In this document: positions 33,706-45,081 of the stretch, piece by piece
How positions within the stretch are numbered: position 1 is the stretch's first letter
How the letters are laid out: every line of letters starts with the position of its first letter
NCBI GenBank assembly: GCA_014905825.1
Contig: JACGCN010000009.1
Span: 1,302,001-1,366,000, forward strand
DNA: 64,000 nucleotides
Direction: 5' to 3'
DNA from: Lyophyllum atratum
Taxonomy: Eukaryota > Basidiomycota > Agaricomycetes > Agaricales > Lyophyllaceae
The notes under the pieces: generated by a model
What the model was told of the DNA's origin: nothing
Database searches by the model: none
What the model saw: the letters and a program-made list of their open reading frames with translations, nothing else
Program-made: the position numbers and the translations under genes

Positions 33706-34651
33706 CCCAGTCCTGGAGGCGCCAGCTGTAGTTTATCCTTCACTTTTTTTAATACCCCAGTCTGTGTTTTCCTCCGTGGTAAGTAGTAGGGACGATGGAC
33801 CCATGTAGGCTTTTGATGTATTCTAACGAGGTTGTTCGTATTATCCCACTTCATCTGTAGTCATTCCGGTGAATCCTTTATCGTGGTTCGTGGTGCTTGC
33901 TACTGCCATGACTTGGCCGCGACTGACGTCCACAGACAGCGGCACTCGAGGTATTGCTACTTGGACAGTGATAGGACTTCAAAGTTTTGCAAATTGAGAC
34001 AGTTTGGGTGTACAACAGCGCACCTTTCGAGGTTCCGGCCCCAGTGTCTGAAACGCATCAGCCCATGATTCTTGTGGTCGCAGACGGTGAGCTCCTCAGA
34101 GTCAGAATGACTTCATGATGTTAGCCGTTGAACGAAGTTGACTCGCCTCCCCACCCTCAGCCTAAATTGGTAGTCAACGATCAGGTGACACCGCGCCCAA
34201 AGTCGACTATTTTCCGCGATTGCCGATATATCGGGGAAGTCGGCGGGACTCTGTGCAGGTGTTATTCCCCGATATCATGGAAATTACACTGCCCGCATCC
34301 ATCTTCAGCGCTCTACCTTCTTGTTTCCGCTTACATTCCAGCACCCAGTTTGGTTCGCCTTCTATTCTCCACAAGGTCCAAGATCTCTACACAACTAACG
34401 AACATATCTTGATCTTGCATCAGGTTAATCAAGCGCCAATCCCCAACTCAAACCAATTGTGTAGATGACTCGCATGGGGCTGACCGCTATTATCGCGTCG
34501 GAGCCTGCAGGATGCTGCATTGCGTCCTGGGCGCCGGAAAGGGTCTGCCGATGACAGGGTTAGGTTAACGTTATATATATAACTCACTTCCAGCAAGAAA
34601 ATCCTTGTTCCTAATTTCAGCACGCATCATCACTCAGTATCATCACCCACG
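33706..34651. other. Intergenic spacer with transcription-factor promoter
   Basis: 3' flank of the Bem46-type gene and promoter of the Zn2Cys6 gene. No coding sequence supported. A palindromic TATATATA stretch sits near its right end. Confidence 0.55.
34572..34580 (+). promoter_or_regulatory. TATATATA box upstream of the Zn2Cys6 gene
   Basis: TATATATAT in a palindromic GTTATATATATAAC context about 75 nt upstream of the ATG at 34652. Assignment is positional only. Confidence 0.45.
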
Positions 34652-36714
34652 ATGTTGAAAGGCAAAGCGTGTATGAACTGCAGGTGTGTATTGACGCGTC
34701 TACCTTATAATTTCATGGCGCGCCACTGATCATCTGTGATTATATAGACGGAGGAAGATCGTAACTCGCTTCTTCTGACCCATTCTGAGCTATCACTAAT
34801 GCTACCTCGCAGAAATGCGATAGTGACAGGCCATCCTGCGGTCAATGTGCACGGTCTAACGGAGCCTTTGAAGACTGTGAATATCCCGGTGGAGGCCTCA
34901 CCCAGACTCAAATTCTGGAAGATAGGATCTCGCACCTTCAAAGCCGTATTCGCCAGCTCGAAAATGTGGAAGAAGCGACCGACGTACCCTTACACCAGCC
35001 ATATTCGCATGACTCCCCACCACGATTCGACTGTGATGCGCCGTTGGCCATACCATCCGGTCCGTGTGACTACATACATTTTAACTTGCGTCTCACTTTC
35101 TCGTCAAGGCAAAAGCAGTCCAATCTCTCAGCCTTCTTCGTCGTCAAGTTCTCCTGCGTCTGTACCAAAGAATAGCTTTGCTCCCACCCCGGTTCAAGAG
35201 CCTCCCATGGACATAATGCTACTACTGCGAGTTTTTTTCTGCCTTGCAGACCTGGATTGTATTCTGATACCGCTATAGAGTTAATACCTTCTACCAACAT
35301 TGCCCCCGCTTCGGGTTTTTCCTCAATATCGACCGATTCCACCAATCGTTTCTGCTTTCTCTACCGATTGGACACCATGCTCGACCAACGCCTTCCCTGT
35401 TGAACGCCATATACCTCTGGGGCAGCCATTTATCTCCATCCTTACCAGAGGGCTTCGACGAAAAGACCTTTCTGCGCAACGCTCTTTATCATCTTTCGAA
35501 AGACCTGTCCAGCTCTCATCCACAGAAGATCGTCCATGGCATACAAGCGGAGGTCCTTCTGTCTTATTATTATCTCAAGCATGGCAAGGTTCTCGGTGGG
35601 AACTATCATGCTAACGCTGCAGTCTCACTGTCCCTCTCGTGTGGCCTCCACCGCATTCGCACGCCTGGCAACCCGAGGTCAACATCGACGCCCTCGGGTT
35701 CACCACGAATGTTGACGACAACTCTACCGACGCCTGCCGACGGCACTGAGGAGGGAGAACGGATAGACGCATTTTGGGCTGTCCTCATACTCAACAACTA
35801 CTGGATTGCGATCCAGGAATCTCATTCCATGTTTTTCGATCTACAGAATATCGGAGTCGATACTCCATGGCCTATGGACATGATTGAATACGAGCTTGTA
35901 AGTAACCTTTTTCCTGCTTTCGACTGGGCTCGTTTTTCATCTCTCATATGACGCTGTAGCAACTACTTCCGCGCGTAAGCAGTGACACAATCAAGCGGTT
36001 CTTGGAGAGCACGACCATCGAAGGATTCTCTGTCATGGCCCTACACGCGAAAGCTGCCGTTCTCCTAGAACAAGCAACGATCATTCGAGGGTCGACCCCC
36101 AGTGAGCTCGATCCTATGGCAGGGACCGAACCCTGGGACGCCTTTACGCGCCTCGATATGCTCGTTGACCAGTTCAAGACCCATTTTCCCTTGGTCGATC
36201 AGATGGACGGACAACCGTCTGACACAGAGACCCTCATTGTGATGAAAATGATGACCCATGTTGCCACCATCAAGCTGCATCTGCCACTCTCCGACGAAGG
36301 CAATGCGCACTCACGGCAAAAATCACTCCTCGCCGCCCAAGCGATTGCTGTTCTGACTCACAGTATAACCCCAACGAGTGTCCTTAGAATTGATCCCATT
36401 ATAGGGGTGCGTGGATGTTTGAACGTCGTAAATCTATCTCGTCTTATTATCTATTACAGGTGCTCTGGACCGCCGCCTGCGAGGTATTTGTACACGAGCT
36501 TCTTAAGGTCGATTCACCGGCGACGGGAAACAATCCACAATGGTCGACCTTATTGCACTCCGTCTTGTCGCAGATGAACAAATTCTCATCAGGCAATGTT
36601 CTGATGAGTAAGTCCTGCCTCTATAGGATCTCGCCCTCTAGCCTGACGATATTATTAGAATTCCTTGTGAACCGCCTCCAGAAGAACCATCCTGCCGCTG
36701 TGACTTTCTGGTAG
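34652..36714 (+). CDS. Zn2Cys6 fungal transcription factor, reading frame broken near 35.2 kb
   Basis: Exons 34652-34683, 34748-34760 (13 nt) and 34813-35059 encode MLKGKACMNCRRRKI, then KCDSDRPSCGQCARSNAFED and C, a complete C-x2-C-x6-C-x6-C-x2-C-x8-C DNA-binding cluster. A coiled-coil-like linker ILEDRISHLQSRIRQLENVE follows. The next exon, from 35109, is Ser-rich and ends PTPVQEPPMD. The fungal regulatory (middle homology) domain starts at TFYQHCPRFGFFLNIDRF (about 35290) and continues through PTPSLLNAIYLWGSHLSP and EGERIDAFWAVLILNNYWIA. Later exons begin near 35960 (QLLPRVSSDTI) and 36461 (VLWTAACEVFVHELL). Between about 35210 and 35285 no normal-length intron restores the frame. Target genes are unknown. 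Confidence 0.82.
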
Positions 36715-37330
36715 CGCCTTTCAGATACTCGTTCATGGGATGGGTATAACATATGTTCGAATGGCATGTCTTGACGTGAAGCGCCATTTGGCACAGATAG
36801 CATATTTCAGTCCAAGATTGGTAATAGCCCGTATGTCGCGCGTCGCGCACGAACCCTCTGCGTATCCCGATATTCAAATACAGTTCTGAAACGAGGCAAA
36901 GGAAGGAGCCAACTTCTGAATACCGACCGGCGACTTCAGCAATGGGGTAAGGGAGACCTTGATCAAGATCATCAGGGTTGCCCACCTCAAGCCTTAGAGG
37001 AGCTAAGTAGTTCATGATGGCTTCGCACTCTTTAAAGGTTTGCGTGGCAAGTCGGGCGCGCATGTTCCACCAAGCTGCATTCGAAGTATGACACATCGTC
37101 ATGGCTGAACGTGGCACTCATAGCCACAAATGCACCCGAAAAGAAGGTAACCACTGCATGAAGTAGACCAAAATCAAGATTCAAATCTTCTGCGAGTCCC
37201 ACTAAATGAGTGAATAAGTTGGGTTGGTGAACCGGTTTGTCCAAGAGTCCGACTTACCCTCCGGAGTTGAGAAACTGATCCAGCATCGTAGATCCACTGA
37301 CCTCCCTTTAGCCAGGGTCCAGTGCTATAT
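36640..37330 (-). CDS. Unrecognised spliced coding sequence (probably partial)
   Basis: Minus-strand exons fit consecutive GT...AG introns. A segment ending FSTPE (about 37330-37261) joins VGLAEDLNLDFGLLHAVVTF, then after another intron AWWNMRARLATQTFKECEAI, followed by MNYLAPLRLEVGNPDD and LPYPIAEVAE. A further possible intron joins ELYLNIGIRRGFVRDARHTG. Splice phases match at the first two junctions. I do not recognise the family, and no start codon is clear. It converges with, and slightly overlaps, the 3' end of the Zn2Cys6 gene. It could be a real small gene or the remnant of a larger one. Confidence 0.4.
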
Positions 37331-38534
37331 CAATGACGACCGCGGGGTACATTAACTTGAATACAAGGACATTCCGTCGTCCCAATCCGTCGGCGCCGAA
37401 TCCATATCTGCGCCGAGGAGTGATGGGATTTTCTGTGATGGTTAGTCAGTATGTTTTGGTGCGTGAGGGCAATTGCAATGACCTTCGCGGCGACGGCGGT
37501 ACCCGTGCGATCTCCCCGAGAACTTCTCAAGTGGCAGCCCTTCCATGCACATTACAAGTGCAAGGCAGACATAGTTGAAAGCACCCAATGAATGGCCTCC
37601 CGAGTTCCCGATCGCCCGCATCCATATGTCTCGAGAAAAAAAATCGACAACTCTGGCATCTAATCAAGCAATACTCAGTTGATCCCTCCCTCACCCTCAA
37701 CCTCCCTCAACTCACGGAAACTGCATAAGAGGCAGCCAGGGCAAGCCATGTGGCATCGAGTTAAGCGATTAGCTGTGCTAGATCATGATTACCGTCGAAG
37801 AGCAAGCGATCACGAACACGGGCGTGCAAGCTGAACATCACGGGGGTCACGATGTCTGAAAACACTTCAGTCCAAAATCAAGTTGAAAGCACAGTGCTCA
37901 CCACAAGGATCATGACTGAGGTTTTCTTGTCTCAGGGACCGTACGGCATCGCGAGGATCATCGCGTACTTGACCCGCACCTCCATTCCGTGCTATTCCGT
38001 GGCAGTCATAAGGATACAGAGTAGTAACAATAAGCGCAGGAGTTCCGCCGATTCAAACAAAAACAAGCGGGCCATCCTGTGAAGGGATGGATAATTTCCG
38101 TACTTGCTGGATCCTGTTTAATCTCATTCTCAATCTAGCTGTTGGTCGTTTTGACAATTACTTACGGCCCTGTGCGGAGCGAAGAAAATGAACTCACGAG
38201 AACTCATTTTGTTAGGCCTGATACTCTCAGGGGCGGGAGCTCGTGGCTGCGATCGAAGAAGCAATGAAGAAGTTGTGTGATTGCTGGCGCTTTCGCCCAA
38301 GGATGCCAAATGTTTTATCACCGCGCCCTAACTCTACAGATCAATGCAAGCCAGAGTGAGCGCAAGTTCGTATAGAACAAAGAAATGAAGTAATGAAGTA
38401 TGGATTCACCTCATCTAGACTTAGTGTGCGTGTATGAAGAGTGGGGCAACTTTATAGGCGGCTTGAAATTCTGCCATGGGAGGCTGAAGCATCGGCGTTG
38501 CCTGGAGTGGAGTCGGAGCCTGGCTGACCACCAT
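37331..38534. other. Gene-poor sequence left of the tRNA gene
   Basis: Only short frames without domains (e.g. 37852-38082 plus). Nothing supported. Confidence 0.5.
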
Positions 38535-38616
38535 GGGCACATGGTGTAGTTGGTTATCACGCTCGCTTTGCACCGACAGTTGCGAGTGGTCCCCGGTTCA
38601 ATTCCGGGTGTGTCCA
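38535..38616 (+). tRNA. tRNA-Ala (anticodon TGC) with 8-nt intron
   Basis: The acceptor stem GGGCACA pairs with TGTGTCC (one G-U pair), followed by discriminator A at 38616. The D arm GTGT...TCAC region, the anticodon stem CTCGC/GCGAG and the T arm CCCGG-TTCAATT-CCGGG are all present. The anticodon loop reads TTTGCA, then 8 extra bases (38573-38580), then T. This places anticodon TGC at 38569-38571 with a canonical intron position after base 37. Mature length is 74 nt without CCA. The CCA end is not encoded, as expected in eukaryotes. Confidence 0.9.
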
Positions 38617-41600
38617 TATATTTTGGCAAATCCCATCCGCTCGGCCGCGCACTGTGCCTCGGAAATTATGTTTGGAATTTTTGCCGTGGAGTGAAAGAGG
38701 AGTACCATGAACAGGAGCGGTAGCGAAAGGGGCAAAGGAAAGTAATGAAGGAGAGCGACGCTCGCCATTCATGTGTATACTAGCAACAGAGTATGTCGAT
38801 GAGAAGCACGGGATCAAAGGACGCAAATGATATCATGAGTGTCAGCGTCGTTTAACACAATGGTGCTAGTAGCGCGTACGCTGACGCCCGATGTGCGGCC
38901 TGTCATCGATATCACTGAGCCGTAAATTAAGACAGCAAGTCCTAGTTTCGCGCGTACTCACCGACCGCGTTCGATTCATACTAACTTGCACCAGGTCCAG
39001 GGCCAATACACACAAGTAGATCCAACTCCCTGAACGCCCAAGTTGGGTTCCCTTGTCTAAAAATTGTTGATTGTGCAGGACCGCTCCCCAAGAACACGGA
39101 GCTCTTTGTTACGCGTGAAACACCGATCTAAACTGGAATGAACACTGTCCGCACGGCTCGTTGAGTCGAGACTGATTTTTTTGGGGGAGCATGGTACGTC
39201 GGGCCTCGGCGGTGGAGAGGTTAAAGGCCGGGTCAGCGCATCACCATAAGCGATTTATGACAAGGATGTCCTAGGAGTCAGCGCCCGAGCAAGGAGGCAT
39301 AGATTGCCAATACACAGGTTTTGCCCATTCATGCAGCTGGGAACTGACCTGTAGACGCATGACAACGGGATCAGCGTGACGGAGAACTTCACAAGGAACT
39401 GGTCAAGCGGAACCTTTCAGGACACCTTCACAAGCCGAGAAGAGAAAGAGTATCATATGGTAATGGACCGAATCTGAAATGATGAACATATAACATAAGA
39501 TGGGAGAAAAATTGGATAGCGGGAGAAAAAGACAGACGCTTGCCTAAGACGTATCAACAGATGGGTATCTCGTGATTCGTCCATGGCATGATTGCCTTGC
39601 TGGAATCAAAATATCAGAGGTCTTAACAACCATTTGCACCAACATGCCTGAATTCAGATGTCAGCGGCCATTCTGGGGTGTGGCGCTAGGTCTATTTTTA
39701 TCGAGTTAAAGCTATTCCCAACTGCGCGCTTGACCGGCAAGGACTTTGCACCCCCACCGCGGTGAGACGCCGCCGTCACCTGCTGCGCGATAAGTAATAT
39801 GGCTGATTTCTCTCCGTCTTTATCGCAGCACGCCTACGGCCCGTTAGTAGTAAAGAGCGCGCTGAAGAGAGCGATACCTGATTCGGCTTACTCGGAGTGG
39901 AGATTGGAAGAGAACATTCTGGGTCCAGTACAAATTATGAAAGAGCAGCGCTTCTAGTGGTATTCATCGGATGTGGGGTTGCTAAATATACCGGCTTTCG
40001 ATCTAGCAGGAGAATTTTAGAGATAAGGCCAGCGGTGCTTCTTCGCCGTTGTAGAAATGTAAGCGTCGTGTCTCGGAGGATGGTGAGCCCCATAGAGTTG
40101 ATCTTCTAATTGAACCTCTAGACCGCTAGCTACTCGAGGAACGGAAGTATCGTCAGTTTTTCTGGATTAGCACCGATTGTCGACGGCCGGAAGAAGCGCT
40201 ACGTTGAAAAAGTGCCCAAGAACTCGTCGGGGAGGGGATGGCGCCGCTGATATGCTATGTCTGCGATTGATGCGGACGTAGTGACGAGCAATCTTTTACA
40301 AACGCTCTCAAGATAACCTACTTCTCCATTGCCCAACTTGACCCTCTAAGGATCATGCGATGGCGAAGTACTTGCTGCATAGGCCACGTTATCTCAAAGA
40401 TAGCATCTAGATCTGCGAACAGTCCGATAACTGAAGCCACGGAACATGGTGTGCGCTTGCTGGGGCTTATTGTTCAAATATCCAGAGCCTAATGAAAAGA
40501 AATGCAAAGAATTCAGATGGCTAAAAGGGAGATAGAACCTTGTCCAGTTTCCAAAGAGAGAGCAGCAAAGCAAGGGAGTTGTGCGAGCGCTCAGCTGGTT
40601 TTAGCCGACACCTAATACAACATATCTGCCTCGATTCCCTGTCCTGCTGAACAACGATCAGCATGCTGTCAGCGTTTCAGGTCCAACAAATTGAAGTCTA
40701 GGAGCGTACGAGTAGAGTTCAGCGAGGGGTAGAGGGGGCCTAATTGACTCTCCGAACGTCAAAAATGTAGCCAATGTGGGTGACCGCGACGTCGTCGCAC
40801 TTGTTGCCTAGTTGTCAGAATACCTATCACGAAGAAATCTCGCCAAAACACTCACTTTGATAAGCGTAACGTGAAACTGAGAGTCTGACGATTCTGGCAT
40901 TCCTGTGACGGAGGGAACAGGTGTATACTAGGGGTTTCTCTGGCGAACTAAGGAGCATTGAAGGTAGTGTATGGCAGTTTTACTGCTGACCCCTACCTTA
41001 CTAGTATTCGTAGACCTTGTATACTAGTGGTGAGTCGAGAACAACGGGCCAAATGCCCGATCCGGAAATCTCGATCATGATCGTGGCTGAGATCTGAGAT
41101 TTAATTCTCAACTTGATGTTCAACCACCACATAGCAATGCCAGGCTTCACCTTAAAATCTCAATCTCTGCTGGTGCCGGATTGTTCGAGAAAGGCTTCTT
41201 GAACTGGGCATGCCTTACCTCTCTAGTACGCGATGGTGAGATTCCAAGTACTCCCCGACGTGCCAAGCACAACTACCGCTGTTCACACTCGATATCAATC
41301 AGTTCTGTCTTCTCCTTCCCAACCAGTCAAACTTCGCAACACGACACCACCGCATGACCGTTGACTCGATCATCAATCGATCCGGCAATGTTACCATAGC
41401 TCTGACAGCTCTACCTATACCTCCATCTCCCTCTGATCGCAATGTCCGTGTATAAAACCTTGTATGTGATCAGAAATAGACCCCATTCTTTTCGTATCAT
41501 TTCCCTTCAGTGGACCACTGGCTGTTCTTTTTTTGGGTCTCTTCCCGTCCTTTCTTTCACGCGTCTTCTATTCGTTCGTTCGACCCCGGCAGGTCTAGTA

Positions 41601-41640
41601 TCCCGGCAATACTACCTTTTTCATACACACCCAAGAAACC
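38617..41640. other. 3-kb gene-poor region
   Basis: No open frame with recognisable domains on either strand; the longest is 70 codons (39897-40109). I saw no terminal repeats, target duplications or transposase motifs. The right end must contain the promoter of the secreted SVKAT protein gene. Confidence 0.5.
41451..41458 (+). promoter_or_regulatory. TATA box upstream of the SVKAT-repeat gene
   Basis: TATAAAAC at 41451, preceded by CT-rich sequence and about 190 nt upstream of the ATG at 41641. Positional assignment. Confidence 0.5.
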
Positions 41641-44405
41641 ATGGTTTATTCGACGCTTCTTCTTATATCCCTCGCCACCGCTACCCATGCGTTGAACGAC
41701 TGGACGAAACCGTGCTTATCCGGTGTCTGTTCTTATGGTGCGTTTCCCAACAATAATCAATGGACGCGACTTACGGTTCGCTTCAGATATTCCCGATTCA
41801 GCTGGCTCGTCCTCGGGATCCCTGAAAATTGTATGCCCTCTACTCTTAGCTATTGCGACCTAAGTGAGCTAATGCGAAGTTTAGTGGGGCTCGAAAGATG
41901 CCATTTCAGATATTACGACTGCCGCAGGATGGGAGATTCTAGGCTGCTCCCCCGACAAACTTTCGCAGGACATCCGCCTCGTCTGTAACAGCGATGATTC
42001 CAAGGCCGCAGGATGTTCCCACCTTTACGAGAGCGCAGGAGCGGAAGGAAAGATTGTACGGTTACCCGAATCAGTGCGCGCAGAACCTCGATTTCCTCAT
42101 AACCCTCAACTAACCACCATGGCTCGAACTCAATCAGTGTGGTAAGAATGCCTTTGCCCGTGTTGCGCGCGCCTGGATCCCAGAAGACCAGTCCATCCCG
42201 GCCTCTGTTGCTGGAAAGATTGTTCGTCGCGATGGCAAACAACCCCAGGTCAAGGCTCTCACCCTCGACACCAAGTTTGACGCCGTTGACTCGTCGAAGT
42301 ACGTTGCTCACGATGCGCCTCCAATGCTATCACGCTAACCTTCGTGTCCTTTTCGAAGAACTGGTCCTGTCAACTTCGCTGTCAAAGGTGCCAATATCAA
42401 GGGAGCAGCTGGTGATATAGATACCTCTACCGTAGGGCCCAGTCGCCGCAGCCGTATATATGGCAACAACGAGCGTGGTCTTTTCGATTTTGTTGGTGAC
42501 GCCATTGATGGTCAGTAACTTGGACCCAAACCTCTGTTTCGTCGTGAATTCACCATCCTACAGCTATCAAGGGTCTTAACGACTTTGACGTTGACAAGTC
42601 CAAGACTCTCAGCCCTCTCACCGTTGACAAGAACTTCAATCTTCTGAATCAACAGGTTTCATGTCCTCCCATCACCGCCTCCCTCAAGATTGATGTTGAC
42701 GCTAAGGCCAATGCCGTCGCAACCATCGGTGTTGCGGCCTCTGGTACCATCATTCCTCCAAAGGTGAAAGATTTCGCGGTTATTACCAGTGCGTTTTATC
42801 TTCACGATAGATCAATAAACCATCTAACTGCGATGATTTATCAAGCTCTGACGGCTGATCTCGACGGGAGCGTTACGATGGTCGCCACTGTTTCTGTATG
42901 TCATTGTCACTGTTCTATCACAACGAAAAATGTCTAAACTACGGGATGCGCAACAGGGCACCCTTGATTCGGGCAAGCTCAAGATTTTTGAAGTAGGCGT
43001 CCCAGGACTTGACTTCCCAGGGTACGTACTTTGTGCAAAATCCCCGAATCCACGTGTATTCATAGGACTCCGCAGCGTTCTCACAATCGGCCCTACCTTC
43101 GAAGTCAACGCACAGGCAACGGCGGAGCTCGACCTCCAGGCAGACCTCACCGTCGGCCTCAACTACCACGTTGAGAAAGCACAGCTCGTCTTCCCAGCGG
43201 ATAGCAAGAAGGCGAAGGATGCAGGTGGCGCATTCACCGTCGGGGACACCCGTAAGTATTATCATACTCTCCAATCAAGTGCATCCACGAAACAACCTCC
43301 TTTTTAGCCCTCAAGCTTTCCCTCTCCCCCTCCGTTAAAGCTACAGGCACCGTCACCGCCCACTTTATCCCCTCGCTCAACCTCAAAATATCTGCACTGG
43401 GCGATATCGTCGAGGCCGGCGTCTTCCTCGAACTCGATGCCTCCGCAGACATGAGCCTCTCACTCGAGGGAAGCGTACAGGGGAGCATCACCGTAGACAA
43501 GGCCAAGGCCGCGCGTGAGGAACCCGCTCTGAAGGGACGCTACTGGGCTCTCGGTGCTGCTCCCGCCGGCGTTGAGACGAGGGACCACATGATGCCTGCA
43601 CCTGCTAGCCAGCTCGCTACCGTCAAGCCGGTATCAGCAGAGGCCGCTCCTGTGAAGGCTATGCCGGTCAAAGCTGCCTCTGTCAGGTCTACTTCGGTCA
43701 AGGCCGCACCAGTCAATGCAACTTCCGTGAAGGCCACTGCCAAGACCACCTCCGTTAAAGCCACCTCCGTTGAAGCCATCTCCGTCAAAGCCACCTCTGT
43801 CAAAGCTACCCCTGTCAAAGCTACCTCTGTCAACGCAACATCTGTCAAAGCTACTTCAATCGTGCCCACCTCAGTCAAGTCCACTTCCGTCAAAGCTACA
43901 GCCGCTTCAGGCACCACAGCCGCCTCCACCTCTGCCGCTGCCCCCGCCGCTACCCAGCCTGCGAAGAACGGCAACCTCAGCGTTGTAAAGGACGCGAGCG
44001 CGTCTTTCGGTGGATGCTTCAGAATCGGTGCCGGACTGGATGTCAACGCGGGAGCTGATGCGAGCTTCTTCGGCCTCTTCGACCAGAACACCAAGGTGTC
44101 GTTGTTCAGCAAGAAGTTCGAGATCTTCAAGGTTCGTTTCTTTCGCTCGTTTTGTTTTGCCTTGGCACTGATGAATCACTGACTGCAGAAATGTTTCGGA
44201 AACGCGAAACGTTCTCTTCCTCTTCCAACGAAACTCACTCGGGGTCCTGCCCAGAAGCGCGCTCTTATTTGCTCTGCTGCTGATGCTGGAGCAGCCGTCT
44301 CTGTCGCTGACCAGATCGTCCAGGCTGGCACGTAAGTGTTGTCTATCTTGCTTCGCCTTGGTGAGGCGCTGATGGTATTCCGCTTTCAGAATTATTGCTG
44401 CTTGA
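41641..44405 (+). CDS. Large secreted protein with SVKAT repeats, unknown function
   Basis: Twelve exons join in frame to 710 aa: 41641-41737, 41787-41830, 41885-42073, 42138-42298, 42359-42510, 42564-42788, 42846-42895, 42957-43021, 43076-43251, 43317-44131, 44189-44331 and 44390-44405. The signal peptide MVYSTLLLISLATATHA is followed by a Cys-containing N-terminal domain (GWEILGCSPDKLSQDIRLVC). Then comes a beta-rich region of alternating polar/hydrophobic stretches (ITASLKIDVDAKANAVATIG, LTIGPTFEVNAQATAELDLQ). A Thr/Ser/Lys/Ala repeat (43640-43910) precedes a C-terminal domain with CFRIGAGLDVNAGADASFFG. Such proteins are common in basidiomycetes and uncharacterised. A cell-wall or surface role is likely from the signal peptide and repeat linker. 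Confidence 0.85.
43640..43910 (+). repeat. Coding minisatellite, unit S-V-K-A-T (15 nt)
   Basis: More than fifteen degenerate pentapeptide units such as TSVKA, TPVKA, TSVNA and ISVKA lie in one exon. The DNA unit is about 15 nt (ACCTCTGTCAAAGCT type) with scattered substitutions. No unit breaks the frame. Thr/Ser density suggests O-mannosylation as in cell-wall linkers (inference). Confidence 0.85.
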
Positions 44406-45081
44406 GCTGCATAGATTCGCGGTAGACGTATGTCAGCATATAACTTCAGGTTCTTGGGTTTGGTAGAATATGTTCATCGTAATTCATCTTGACTTAGCCG
44501 TGTGCTTAATAGGAATTCCTGAGCTTGCTTGGGTGCTTCAAATTTGACTTGGAAAACGAGGAAAAATCAGATGAAGGTCGTCTAGGCTTATGATCGAACT
44601 TGCATGATGAGGTAAATGCAGGCGATCTTGGTGGGATGGTAGCTAGGATTGCTCTCGAAAGGAAGCATCCGTCTGGTATCCTATCCACATAAATTTGACA
44701 TGGCGGGAGTGGAACAAGAGTCGGCGGAGGTCTGATGGAGTCACGGCTCTGAGGAAGTCCTGGCCACCAAACGTCGTTCGACAAGCCATCTATACTGTGA
44801 ATGGTCCTCAATTGATCATATCCCTAGGTGTCCTCGCTCTCATTTAAGCAGTTTCTCCCTAGTAAAACAGTAGAAGTGGAAAGTAAGTCGAATCCTGACA
44901 ATCAAACTATGATAATGTCACAGGTCAGTCGATGCCCTGTACTCATCCTAGGCAGGCTTTTGAAGCTGACGATACTCTACGAGTACCGATGGAATCATGG
45001 AGATACAATGCAGGAAAACCAATCGCTTGCGGTGTGAAAGGAATGAACGCTGCACCAGTGGCGTTGTAGAGCGAGAGCCAC
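44406..45081. other. Shared 3' region of convergent genes
   Basis: Between the SVKAT g ene stop and the second F-box gene stop. The 101-codon minus frame at 44506-44811 has no recognisable features. Nothing supported. Confidence 0.55.

Noticed and set aside
38411..38629. 72-codon minus frame with PGIEPGTTRN
   Set aside because: This is the antisense translation of the tRNA-Ala gene, a well-known annotation artefact.
43540..44130. 196-codon minus frame with repeated ALTEV units
   Set aside because: Antisense shadow of the SVKAT minisatellite.
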